Positions 43,867 to 52,257 of a stretch of 64,000 bases of DNA are shown here, one piece after another. The notes under the pieces were generated by a model that did no database searches, was not told the origin of the DNA, and saw only the letters and a list, made by a program, of their open reading frames with translations. Position 1 is the stretch's first letter. Every line of letters starts with the position of its first letter. The stretch lies in assembly GCA_963834725.1 (NCBI GenBank), contig CAWICN010000001.1:3410001-3474000 (forward strand), written 5' to 3'. Origin of the DNA: PALSA-693 sp963834725. GTDB lineage: Bacteria; Actinomycetota; Acidimicrobiia; Acidimicrobiales; Palsa-688. The position numbers and the translations under genes are program-made.

Positions 43867-44338
43867 CGGCCAGGGAGGCGCGCACCCGGGCTCCGGTGCG
43901 CGCCGGGCTACTCGCCGGCAAACGACTCCTGCAACTCCTGACGAAGCCACATCTCCTGGCCCTGTGCTGCTGGCTGCAGGTACTGGGCGGGCAGGCCGCG
44001 GCCCCGGGACGGGGTTGACCCCGCGGGCCAACCGGTTGCGCTACCGCTACCTGATCGTGCCCGCCGTCATCGTGGGCAGCGCCTGGCAGCTCACCATCAA
44101 ACTGCCCGACGCCTACCCCCGCTGCGATTGTGGAGAAGCGCCCCCGGCGCCACTGTGTGCCAGTACCTCGCCTCGAGAGAGCTGCGCAGGGCAATCCACT
44201 GAGGCCTCAGGAGCACTGGGCAAAATCATTCGATTTGGGTGAGGCGCGGTTTGTGACCGCCGTGCTATGATTTGAAATTGCTATTGGCGGCGGTCGCTTC
44301 CCTGGCAGCGTCCCGGCTCTTATGTTTGGTGAGGGCTC
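43867..44338 (+). other. Gap with a possible transposase remnant
   Basis: Within this 472-base gap, a frame from 44015 codes for TPRANRLRYRYLIVPAVIVG and SAWQLTIKLPDAYP. This resembles the C-terminal end of IS1380-type transposases (LRYRL...A..V.......L.L...WP). No catalytic region, inverted repeats or target duplication remain. The rest of the gap shows nothing I recognise; GC drops just before 44338, where the promoter of the next gene should lie. Confidence 0.4.
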
Positions 44339-45949
44339 ATGTTATCGACGCGCACCATCCGAGATCCTCAACCATGTTTCTTGAGGCAACTGGCGCTGCT
44401 GGCCAGCATGACCGTGATCGTGGCCGGCGCGCTGGTCGTCGTTGTCCAGAAGGCTGAGGCAAGTCCGACGCTTCCCGTCGCGGCTAGTGATGACGCCTAT
44501 GTGGTGGCGAGTCAACCGACGGCCCGTACGGGGAGTAACACCACCTTGCTCGAGGGGACTCTGACCACTAACCGGGTAATTTATGTGAAGTTCACGGTCG
44601 GTTCGGTGCCGAACAACACTCCGGTTCAGGTCCAGTTGTTCAGTGAGCGGGCCAGCCACATACCGGCGCGGTTGTATTCGGTGTCTAATACTGCTTGGAC
44701 GCAGGACACGGTGGATTGGAATAACCGGCCCCCGCTGGGCGCCCAGGTCGCGTCGGTTGCGGGGGTGGCGCTGAACACCTGGGTGACTTTCGATGTGACG
44801 AGCGTGGTCACGCGGCCCGGTACGTATTCTTTTGCCATTGATTCGCCGGCCGGTGGCAGTGCGAACAACGTTTTCTCCTCGATTGAGAACAGCAACCGCA
44901 ACGGACCTCGGCTGGTCGGGGCGACCACGCCGGCACCGACGAAGAAGCCGTTCTTCGTCATTTACTACCTGTGGTGGAGCACCTTGCACTGGCACAACAA
45001 GCTGGGCCCGAACTACCCGTTCACGGCGAAGCCGAGCCCTCTACCGGCATCGCTCGATGCCAGTGGTTGCAACAGCAAGACGCCTTACAAGGGAAACCAG
45101 CTCACCGACGTCAGCCAGCAGCTCGCCTATCAGCAGGATGGACCGAACGTGATACTCAACGACGTGCGGCTGGCCGCGTCGCTGGGCGTGACTGGATTTG
45201 CGGTCAACTGGCGCGGTGAAGGAACCACCACCCAAACCCCGACCAGCTTGTCGTACAACCGGCGGCTGCAGGCGGTATTCGACGCCGTGCACACTGTGAA
45301 CGCCGCAGGCATTCCGTTCAAGCTGATCCTCAACTACAAGGGATCGGCGAGCATCGTCCCCCTGCACGACCTGCGCAACGACATCGGCTACTTCATGGCC
45401 CGCTACGGCAAGGACCCGGCACTCGATCACACCTACTCCGCCAAGCCGGAGGTCATCTACGCCGGGACCTGGAAGTATTCCGACGAGACACTATCGGACA
45501 TGGCCGGAATAATTCGACCACACATGTACTTCATCGGTGACGAGAAGCCGACGACCTGGACCACAAGCCGTGCTCGCTACCTCGACGGTGACGCTTATTA
45601 TTGGTCCAGCCAGAACCCTTACAAGAACCCGCAGTCCTTCCGGCAGCTTCAGGAACTGTCCGCCCGGATTCATTCCGAGAAGAACCCGGACGGCTCTACC
45701 AAGACCTGGTTCGCGCCGCTGATTCCTGGTTACAACGCCCAGCTGCTAACCGGCTCCACCACTTGTGTGCCACGCAATGAGGGTCAGACCCTGGCGGAGC
45801 TCTACCATGGCAATCTGGTATCCAACCCCGACGGCTGGGACGTGATCTCGTGGAACGAGATCACCGAAGGCAGTTATATCGTCCCGCTGACTCGGTACGG
45901 GACCTTCTACACCAACGAATTGAAGTCGCTCATCGCTATTGGCGGATGA
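44339..45949 (+). CDS. Secreted DNRLRE - GH99/GH71-like glycoside hydrolase
   Basis: This 536-residue protein has an N-terminal signal peptide or anchor (LALLASMTVIVAGALVVVV, then KAEASP as a likely cleavage site). Residues about 48-195 form a DNRLRE/CBM96-like beta-sandwich (SDDAYVVASQPTARTGSNTT). From residue 200 comes a GH99/GH71-like TIM barrel: FFVIYYLWWSTLHWH, GVTGFAVNWRGEG and the final SWNEITEGSYIVPL with acidic residues. It should act outside the cell on an alpha-mannan- or glucan-like polymer. Start ATG has GAGGG four bases upstream. It stands between decayed genes, and lower GC suggests transfer. Confidence 0.85.
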   Translation: MLSTRTIRDPQPCFLRQLALLASMTVIVAGALVVVVQKAEASPTLPVAASDDAYVVASQPTARTGSNTTLLEGTLTTNRVIYVKFTVGSVPNNTPVQVQLFSERASHIPARLYSVSNTAWTQDTVDWNNRPPLGAQVASVAGVALNTWVTFDVTSVVTRPGTYSFAIDSPAGGSANNVFSSIENSNRNGPRLVGATTPAPTKKPFFVIYYLWWSTLHWHNKLGPNYPFTAKPSPLPASLDASGCNSKTPYKGNQLTDVSQQLAYQQDGPNVILNDVRLAASLGVTGFAVNWRGEGTTTQTPTSLSYNRRLQAVFDAVHTVNAAGIPFKLILNYKGSASIVPLHDLRNDIGYFMARYGKDPALDHTYSAKPEVIYAGTWKYSDETLSDMAGIIRPHMYFIGDEKPTTWTTSRARYLDGDAYYWSSQNPYKNPQSFRQLQELSARIHSEKNPDGSTKTWFAPLIPGYNAQLLTGSTTCVPRNEGQTLAELYHGNLVSNPDGWDVISWNEITEGSYIVPLTRYGTFYTNELKSLIAIGG

Positions 45950-46107
45950 CAGGAAATAGAGGCCCAGGGCAAGCACCGGGCCGCGGCCGGCTACCGCGTG
46001 CGCGTCCCGCTGGTGTTCGCAGCTGGGGGTTTTTCGGCAGCCCCCTGCGCCAAGCGCTCGACACGATTACGGCCGATGGCGAGCCGCACACGGTCGAAGA
46101 GCGCAAC

Positions 46108-46246
46108 GGGAGGATCACCGGTCGGGTGATCCTTCCCTGGTGCTGCGGCTCGCCGGCGCGCTTAAACGACGACCGCGCCCTGGATGCTGTCCTCTATCAG
46201 GCCCCCCGATTATCAGGCTCCCCGATGACAGATAACCCCCGTTATC
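46108..46246. repeat. Hairpin, 16-bp tandem repeat and palindrome beside a TA-like operon
   Basis: Three elements lie in a row: a long hairpin GGGAGGATCACC / GGTGATCCTTCCC with a 5-base loop (46108-46137); a tandem 16-bp repeat TATCAGGC(C/T)CCCCGAT (46195-46226, one mismatch); and GATAAC-CCCC-GTTATC (46231-46246). The rest of 45950-46248 carries no gene. The last palindrome abuts the stop of the antitoxin-like gene and may act as terminator. Confidence 0.6.
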
Positions 46247-46248
46247 GG

Positions 46249-46491
46249 TTACGTCTGGCCGAAGCGCTGGTAGGCGGCTTTGCGGCTGATATCGAGCGCG
46301 GCGCCGATGCTGGCCCACGAGTCGCCGGCGGCCCGGGCCGCGGCGACGGCAGCGCGCAGTTCGGTTTCGGCTTCGGCGAGCTGCTTGCGGGCGGCGATGA
46401 TGCGCCGGAAATGGGTGGCGTCACGGCCGGGATGGGTGGCAGGGCTGATGGCATCGAGGGCGTCTTTTTCGCTGCTAATGGTTTTAGGCAT
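46249..46491 (-). CDS. Small HTH protein, putative antitoxin
   Basis: The 80-residue protein has a long N-terminal helix (AARKQLAEAETELRAAVAAA) followed by GDSWASIGAALDISRKAAYQ, a helix-turn-helix like those of small DNA-binding regulators that read tandem sites. It starts 6 bases after the stop of the preceding small gene, in an operon layout typical of toxin-antitoxin pairs but with the toxin-like gene first. Function as antitoxin is inferred from layout and size. An AT/GC palindrome lies just after its stop. Confidence 0.65.
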   Translation of the reverse strand: MPKTISSEKDALDAISPATHPGRDATHFRRIIAARKQLAEAETELRAAVAAARAAGDSWASIGAALDISRKAAYQRFGQT

Positions 46492-46497
46492 GGTGGG

Positions 46498-46719
46498 TCA
46501 CCTGAGGTAGTCGCGTCGGCTGGGCTGGAGATGGTCGGCGTGGATGATGCGGGTGAGTGCGTCGGCCGGGACGGCGATCAGTTCGAGCAGATGGCCCGAC
46601 TGGCTGGGACCGATGACCAGCAAGCGGTCCTCGCCCTGGTAGTCGTACTCGACGAAGCGGAGGGCGTTATCCCAGGCGTGGGTGATGTCCTCGCTACCGA
46701 TGCCGTGCCGGCGCTCCAC
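46498..46719 (-). CDS. Small BrnT-like protein, putative toxin
   Basis: A 73-residue protein: RRHGIGSEDITHAWDNALRF, then DRLLVIGPSQSGHLLELIAV and a C-terminal IIHADHLQPSRRDYL. The order of a leading HGI/HGV helix, a strand-rich core with LL(V/L)IG and a final helix ending in an IIHA-x-x-x-(R/H)P-x-x-(R/Y) motif resembles the BrnT-type RNase toxins and related proteins. Start is GTG with GGAG six bases upstream. Gene order toxin-then-antitoxin is the same as in brnTA. Similarity is at pattern level only, so the family is tentative. Confidence 0.62.
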   Translation of the reverse strand: MERRHGIGSEDITHAWDNALRFVEYDYQGEDRLLVIGPSQSGHLLELIAVPADALTRIIHADHLQPSRRDYLR

Positions 46720-47091
46720 CTGATCTCCACACTGTCAAGTATACCTTAAGGCGTCAAGGATGCGTTTACACGGCTAGTCACGTACTGAACATTCAGAACG
46801 TCGACCGATTGCCATTGATCGTCATCGCGGGCGTTCCGATCGGCATCGCAGCGAGGAGATGGGCCGGAACGTCATGGCGTCGAGCACCGGCTCCAGTTCG
46901 CCCGCACGGGTTCCGGTCCTTTTGGTCGCCGTGATGGACCCCACTACCATCGTCATCATCTGCAACCTCGTTGCCGCCATCCCCGGCTGGGCCCCAGCGC
47001 GGATCCCGCCCGCGGTGGTGATGCGAAGTGACTGAGCGCCTGAGACTGCGACGCGAAGGTCATGAAGCACCGTCCGCTAGGGTCTTCGCCT
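46720..47091. other. Intergenic stretch, nothing firm recognised
   Basis: This 372-base gap carries the promoter side of the toxin-like gene, including a short AT-rich palindromic patch around 46738-46750 (AAGTATACCTT) and CTGAACATTCAG at 46785-46796. A 53-codon plus-strand frame at 46873-47034 (start MASSTGSSS) has no recognised similarity and no ribosome site. Not annotated as genes. Confidence 0.4.
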
Positions 47092-48537
47092 GTGGCGGTG
47101 ACCGGTAAGGCCGTTTTCGACGCGACCGTGGTCGGCAGCGGGCCGAACGGGCTGGCCGCCGCCCTGGTACTGGTCCGCGCCGGCCTCTCCGTGAATGTCT
47201 GCGAGGGGAGGGACACCCCCGGCGGCGGATGCCGGACCGCAGAGCTCAGCGCCCCGGGCTTCTTGCACGACGTGTGCTCTGCCGTGCACCCATTGCTTAC
47301 GGTATCGCCGTTCTTTCGTTCGGTCGACCTGGCGGGTAATGGAGTGCAGCTGCGGTTTCCGCGGGTCTCGTTCGCACACCCCCTGGACGGAGGGCGGGCT
47401 GCCGCGGTGTTCCGATCGGTCGACGAGACTGCGGTCGAGCTACGCAGTGACGGGGATGCGTACCGGCGACTCATGTGGCCGCTCGTGCGCGACCACGATG
47501 AGCTCCTCCCTATGCTGCTAGCACCGCTTCGCAAGCCGCCAGCCCACCCACGTCCGGCAGTCCGCTTCGGCTTGCCGGGGCTTCTCCCGGTGACCGTGTT
47601 GGCCCGCCGCTTTCAGAGCGACGAGGCCCGCGCCCTGCTGGCCGGAGCGGCGGCGCACTCGATGAGGCCGCTGACCGCCCCGCTTACGGCGTCCTTCGGG
47701 CTGCTGTTCACCCTGATCGCGCATGCTTGTGGCTGGCCACTGGTGCGGGGTGGGAGTGCCCGGATTGTCGACGCCCTCCTGGCCGAACTGTACGACGCCG
47801 GAGCGCAGGTCCAAACCGGCCGCTGGATCGACAACCTGGGCGACATCGCAAGCAACCGCTTGACCCTGCTGGATGTGTCTCCTCGCCAGCTGCTCTCTCT
47901 CGCCGCCGGGCAACTGCAAGCCCGCCAGCGGCGGCCCCTGGAGAGATTTAGGTATGGACCGGGTGTCTTCAAGATCGACTGGGCCCTGAGCGGTCCCGTG
48001 CCATGGATGTCGCAGGTTTGCAGGGAAGCCGGGACGCTTCATGTATGCGGAACCCTCGAAGAAGTAGCACGCGCCGAGGCCGAAGTCAACGCCGGCCGCC
48101 ACCCGGAACGTCCTTTCTGCATCGTCGTACAGCCCGGGGTCGTCGACTCGAGCCGGGCGCCCCATGGCTTTGGCACGCTCTGGGGTTACTGCCATGTCCC
48201 GTCTGGATCCAGCGTCGACATGACCGAGCGCGTCGAAGCACAGATCGAGCGCTTCGCCCCGGGATTTCGCGATCTCGTCGTGGCCAGAACCACTACGAAC
48301 ACGCTGGAGCATGAGCGGTACAACCCGAACTACGTCGGCGGCGACATCAATACAGGTGCGGCGACCTTACGCCAGACCATCTTCCGGCCCGCAATGAGCT
48401 GGAACCCATACCGGACACCCGTCAAGGGCTTGTATCTATGCTCCTCGGCGACACCGCCGGGTGGGGGCGTCCATGGAATGTGCGGCTACTGGGCTGCGAG
48501 GACGGCTCTCGAGGACATCGGTGTTCGCCTGCCGTAG
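47092..48537 (+). CDS. Phytoene desaturase-like FAD-dependent oxidoreductase
   Basis: This 481-residue flavoprotein starts with the Rossmann motif VVGSGPNGLAAALVLVRAGL, then CEGRDTPGGGCRTAEL, typical of the phytoene-desaturase/CrtI-like (COG1233) family, and ends with LYLCSSATPPGGGVHGMCGY, the C-terminal FAD block. The middle carries the substrate domain. Family members act on carotenoids, retinol, prenyl groups or other isoprenoids, and many actinobacterial ones have no known substrate. The start is most likely GTG at 47092; the frame is open 10 codons further. No carotenoid genes are nearby. Confidence 0.87.
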   Translation: MAVTGKAVFDATVVGSGPNGLAAALVLVRAGLSVNVCEGRDTPGGGCRTAELSAPGFLHDVCSAVHPLLTVSPFFRSVDLAGNGVQLRFPRVSFAHPLDGGRAAAVFRSVDETAVELRSDGDAYRRLMWPLVRDHDELLPMLLAPLRKPPAHPRPAVRFGLPGLLPVTVLARRFQSDEARALLAGAAAHSMRPLTAPLTASFGLLFTLIAHACGWPLVRGGSARIVDALLAELYDAGAQVQTGRWIDNLGDIASNRLTLLDVSPRQLLSLAAGQLQARQRRPLERFRYGPGVFKIDWALSGPVPWMSQVCREAGTLHVCGTLEEVARAEAEVNAGRHPERPFCIVVQPGVVDSSRAPHGFGTLWGYCHVPSGSSVDMTERVEAQIERFAPGFRDLVVARTTTNTLEHERYNPNYVGGDINTGAATLRQTIFRPAMSWNPYRTPVKGLYLCSSATPPGGGVHGMCGYWAARTALEDIGVRLP

Positions 48538-48947
48538 TGGACGCGGTGGACGCGCCACTGCGAGGGGTGCCTCCTCGCCCGGCGCTAAGAAGCTATGCGA
48601 AGAAGTTGTAGCCACTGGCCGTCCCAGATCAGGGTTGCGGTGTAGTTCCCGTTGGTGGTGTCCGTGTGAGGCCCGTTGGCGGCCGCTCCAGGGTCGCCGC
48701 GTGTTGATCCCGAGTTGAGGCTCATCTGATAGTTGCCGGTGACGGTGAAACTCTGGATCGGATTCTCCCGTCTCGCCACGGCTTAGTGGATTCATGCCTT
48801 CCGATGCGACCTCGTTGGTGTTCGAGGAATCTCCCTATCCTCGGCGGCTAGGGCGGGACAAGATGTCCGTTGGTCCGGATCTTGAATCGGCTACTTGCAT
48901 GGAGGTGGCGAGGGTGATGTCCCACCACATGAGGGTAGTTCCTACGT
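48538..48947. other. Gap with a short orphan frame on the minus strand
   Basis: At 48585-48779 on the minus strand, a 64-codon frame reads IQSFTVTGNYQMSLNSGSTR and ends ATLIWDGQWLQLLRIAS. Its Tyr/Asn/Thr/Ser-rich, strand-like composition is unlike the Arg/Pro/Ala shadows elsewhere, so it may be the end of a beta-rich protein or a relic. No family is recognised and no ribosome site seen. The remaining bases up to the next gene contain nothing identifiable. Confidence 0.4.
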
Positions 48948-49388
48948 ATGGCCACCTACCGAGTGCGAATCGGCGATATCGAGACGATTGCAGAGATAGA
49001 TGATCCGACTAGGAGTCGTTGGCGGGGTCTTCTTCTTGAGGGGTCTGTGAGTCCGGCTCCGGGGCCCGCCGTGGTGTCGATTCTGACGGGCGATGGGACC
49101 GTGGAGCGAAGCTGCGAGGCAGAGGTGGTACCCCCCGGTTCGGACGGGCGTACTGTCTTGGCCGGGATGACGGCCTTCACCGGAGGTACAACGTCGACAG
49201 CTGATCCCCGTATTCGGTCCCGAGCAGACAAGCTTTCGCCCGAGGAGAGGGCGGCGGGGACCAGCGACCCGACCGCGCTGGCTCAAGCGGTGCTAGCCGA
49301 GTCCGATGAACGCCAAGAGGACCGAGAGGCGCCAGGGGGTGCCAGGGTCGAACATCGTCGCTCTGAGGAAACCGTCGATCCCACATGA
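48948..49388 (+). CDS. Hypothetical protein
   Basis: The 146-residue frame has a plausible N-terminal beta domain (MATYRVRIGDIETIAEIDDP, then VVSILTGDGTVERSCEAEVV) and a charged, probably disordered C-terminal half rich in Glu, Arg and Asp. GAGGG lies about 12 bases before the ATG. No family is recognised, no signal peptide or membrane segment is present, and no operon partner is close. Composition supports coding; expression is uncertain. Confidence 0.5.
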   Translation: MATYRVRIGDIETIAEIDDPTRSRWRGLLLEGSVSPAPGPAVVSILTGDGTVERSCEAEVVPPGSDGRTVLAGMTAFTGGTTSTADPRIRSRADKLSPEERAAGTSDPTALAQAVLAESDERQEDREAPGGARVEHRRSEETVDPT

Positions 49389-49732
49389 GTCTCGATTCGG
49401 GCCGGACTGATGGAGCCGGTGGGACGCGTCCTGGCATCCGCGCCGGATGGATCCCGCCGGTGAGCTGATGCCATCGGCACCGCCCCGACCCCGCAGGTCC
49501 GACGCGGAGGCGCGCCTCTAGCTCGAGAGGGACCCCCATCGTCCGCCGTTGTCGGCCGGGGGACAACCTTGGTCCGCTCACTCGCCTGGGTATTGAAAGC
49601 AATCCCGGCCGTTTTGTGCGGGTTCAGGAGCCCGCCGTGGTTTGGCCAGCTGCCAGTTACCTTCTCGGTTCCCATGACGTTCGGGCGGCTCGTGTGAAGG
49701 GACGTTGCGACCATGAGGCCCGGAGCGTCAGG
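49389..49732. other. Intergenic stretch upstream of the AarF-like gene
   Basis: 344 bases with no supported gene. A small inverted repeat GTTGTC / GACAAC (49548-49567) and a TTGAAA around 49594 are visible, but no good -10 is paired with it. The AarF reading frame is open back to 49616, yet without homology or ribosome site. Confidence 0.4.
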
Positions 49733-51205
49733 ATGGATTGTGTGATCGCCGCGGACGGGTCCGACCAAGCGCCGCCACCACCGCCGAGCGGGTTTGGATC
49801 GACCGGAACCCACACGCGCTTTCGGGGTCCGTACGCCGATGGGCCGCCTCCTGCCGACCTGCAGGTCGAGGTCCCACCGATTGAGAGGCTCGGCGTTAGT
49901 GAGCTGGGGCGCATGGTGGTCATCTATGTGGTGTTAGTTGTCCGGATCGCTAGCGAGCTCCTGGGAGTGCTGCTCCGTGGTCGACTCCGCAGCCTCTCGA
50001 CGGCCGCCGCCAACGGTGCCATCGACGCCTTCGAGCAGCTAGGCCCCACGTTTGTCAAACTCGGCCAGATCATGGCGTCCTCACCGGGTCTCTTCCCCAC
50101 CCCCCTGGCCGTGGCCGCCCAGCGTTGCCTCGACGAAATGGCCCCCTTCGATGGACAGACCGCCCGCCGCATGATCCGCAACGACCTGGGCCGCTCTCCG
50201 TCGGCCATCTTCAAGCGCTTCGACGAGGTGCCGCTGTCAGCGGCGTCAATCGGTCAGGTCCACGCCTGCGTTCTGCCCGACGGCCGCGAAGCCGTCGTCA
50301 AACTGCAGCGCCCCAATGTCCGCAAACAGATGACCACCGATCTGCGGATCTCCTACCGTCTGGCCAAGACCCTGGAGCGGCGCTTCGCCTTCGCTCGCAA
50401 GGCCAACGCCGTGGCGATGATCGAGGAGATGCACTTGATCACCTTCAGCGAGCTGAACCCGGCTCTGGAAGCCTGGCGCCAGCATCGCTACCGGGAGAAC
50501 ATTCACGCCTTCGGCGACAACCGCTGGGTGACCGCGCCAGAGATCTACTGGGACTACTGCGGCCCCCACATGATCTGTATGGAGCGCATGTCCGGTATTC
50601 CCATCGACGAGTTCGACGTCATCCGGCTGTACGGTGTCGACGGTGAACTGGTGCTGCGGCGTGGGGCCAAGACGTGGCTCGAAGCCGTGGTCATCCACGG
50701 CCCGTTCCACGGCGACCTGCACGCCGGGAACTTGTGGGTGCTCGATGACGGACGGGCCAGCTACCTGGATTTCGGGATCATGGGCGAGTTGCCCGACGAC
50801 TACAAGCAGCTCATCAAAGACCTGTTCTACACCTTCATCTTCGATCGGGACTTCGCCCGCGTCGCCCGAGCCTATAAACGTCTAGGCATAATCACCGACG
50901 ACATGGGCACCGACGACGAGGTGGGCACGCGGATCCAGATGGTCATCGCGCCCATGCTGGGCACGTCCAGCGGTGTCAGCCTGAGTGACTTCATGATGTC
51001 CTCACTCGACATGATGAAGCAGTACGGGATGACCGCGCCCACGGAGCTCGTCCTATTCGCCAAGCAGCTCCTCTACATCGAGCGCTACATCAAGGGTTTG
51101 GCACCCCAGTGGGAGTTCGCCGCCGACCCCTTCCTGGTCAAGAACATCTTCCCGGAAGAGGCCGCCGCCAAAGCCCGCCAGATCGGCATTGTGTTTCCTG
51201 ACTAA
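49733..51205 (+). CDS. AarF/ABC1/UbiB-family atypical kinase-like protein
   Basis: The 490-residue protein carries the UbiB-family motifs: LGPTFVKLGQIMASSPGLFP (the KxGQ motif), SAASIGQVHACVLPDGREAV (Ala-rich loop and Lys), GPFHGDLHAGNLW (catalytic-loop Asp and Asn) and YLDFGIMGEL (DFG). Such proteins are ATPases/atypical kinases linked to isoprenoid lipid (quinone or terpenoid) metabolism and stress. The N-terminal 60 residues are Pro-rich and unconserved. ATG at 49733 follows GGAGCGTCAGG. No predicted C-terminal membrane hairpin is clear. The substrate is unknown; the CrtI-like gene nearby is also isoprenoid-linked, which may be coincidence. Confidence 0.9.
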   Translation: MDCVIAADGSDQAPPPPPSGFGSTGTHTRFRGPYADGPPPADLQVEVPPIERLGVSELGRMVVIYVVLVVRIASELLGVLLRGRLRSLSTAAANGAIDAFEQLGPTFVKLGQIMASSPGLFPTPLAVAAQRCLDEMAPFDGQTARRMIRNDLGRSPSAIFKRFDEVPLSAASIGQVHACVLPDGREAVVKLQRPNVRKQMTTDLRISYRLAKTLERRFAFARKANAVAMIEEMHLITFSELNPALEAWRQHRYRENIHAFGDNRWVTAPEIYWDYCGPHMICMERMSGIPIDEFDVIRLYGVDGELVLRRGAKTWLEAVVIHGPFHGDLHAGNLWVLDDGRASYLDFGIMGELPDDYKQLIKDLFYTFIFDRDFARVARAYKRLGIITDDMGTDDEVGTRIQMVIAPMLGTSSGVSLSDFMMSSLDMMKQYGMTAPTELVLFAKQLLYIERYIKGLAPQWEFAADPFLVKNIFPEEAAAKARQIGIVFPD

Positions 51206-51306
51206 GCGCCCGCAAAGAACATCTATCTCCGCCAGAGACGACCTGCCATTCACTATCGACGCGGCATTCACTCCAGCTGGCTCGAGTTGGCGTACGAACT
51301 CACAAA

Positions 51307-52128
51307 TCACTCCTGGCGTCTGCCGGCGGCCTGCGCGAGGAACTCAACCTCCCTCCGCAGGACCGTCAGCTCCGAGGATAGACGGGCGAGGTCGGAGGAT
51401 CGATCGCCATAAGAATCAACCGTGCGCCCCGCCGCCTTGGCCTCGTCCAATTCTTGGCACTTGATGGCTCGCAACAGCAGGAAAACCATTCCCAGTATCC
51501 AGAAGGCAAAGGCAAAAACAGGTATCCAGAACCCCACCAGCCCGTTCCAGGCGAACGGTCCGGTCGTGAAGAAGATGCTCAGCGCCCCACCAGCCAAGGC
51601 CACACCAGTGAGGAAGTTGAGGACCGACCCCCAGCGGGGAAACACCTGGTTGTCCCCGGTATCTCCGAGAATAGCGACGCCAATGACCGCCAGTTCCACT
51701 ACTGTCGTGCTGACCACTCCGACGAGCAGGAGCCAACCGAGGTCGTTGAGGGTCTGGATGGAGGACTCTGGTCGATGGGGTCTGAACGCGGCTGTCGCCA
51801 GGATCATCAGAGGGTAGATCAGTTCAAGGATCAGCAACCCCCCCAAGATCATCTGACAATAGGCGGAGGCAGGCGAGCGGCCCTCGATCCGTCTGAGCTG
51901 GACTGAGATCATGGCTATGAATGGTCCCAGGAGCCCGGCGCCGAGGGTGCACAGCAGAATGCCCACACGTATTGAATCGGCGTGGGCTCGGTAGGTAGCC
52001 GCAATCTGATGGGCGCTCTCGTTCGGCCGCGGTGGAGGGAGCCACTGAGCCACGACCAGGCCGACGAACATCAGCACCATGGCGGCCAGTCCGCACAAAA
52101 CGAATCCCCGCTCTTTGGTGAATGTCAT
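51307..52128 (-). CDS. Integral membrane protein with C-terminal coiled coil
   Basis: The 273-residue protein has about six hydrophobic segments: FVLCGLAAMVLMFVGLVVAQ, an extracellular PPPRPNESAHQIAATYRAHA stretch, IGILLCTLGAGLLGPFIAMI-like second segment, then ILGGLLILELIYPLMILA, WLLLVGVVSTTVVELAVIGV, a loop with GDTGDNQVFPRWGS, and WIPVFAFAFWILGMVFLLLR. The last 45 residues form a charged helical region (SSELTVLRREVEFLAQAAG), probably a coiled coil. Related proteins occur widely in mycobacteria with no assigned function. No operon partner is evident. Confidence 0.8.
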   Translation of the reverse strand: MTFTKERGFVLCGLAAMVLMFVGLVVAQWLPPPRPNESAHQIAATYRAHADSIRVGILLCTLGAGLLGPFIAMISVQLRRIEGRSPASAYCQMILGGLLILELIYPLMILATAAFRPHRPESSIQTLNDLGWLLLVGVVSTTVVELAVIGVAILGDTGDNQVFPRWGSVLNFLTGVALAGGALSIFFTTGPFAWNGLVGFWIPVFAFAFWILGMVFLLLRAIKCQELDEAKAAGRTVDSYGDRSSDLARLSSELTVLRREVEFLAQAAGRRQE

Positions 52129-52257
52129 TCGTAGGCCTCTTTGCGTCGGGACCTCTGGAATCCTGAATGGGCTCCCGGCCGCCCGGCCGCCTATCCGATC
52201 GTAAGACCCTACCTCCTGAGACCGCTCGGAGTCGCGTGCGCAGCGTCGGAGCCGGGC

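Noticed and set aside
46873..47034. 53-codon plus-strand frame
   Set aside because: No ribosome site and no recognised similarity; not enough to call a gene.
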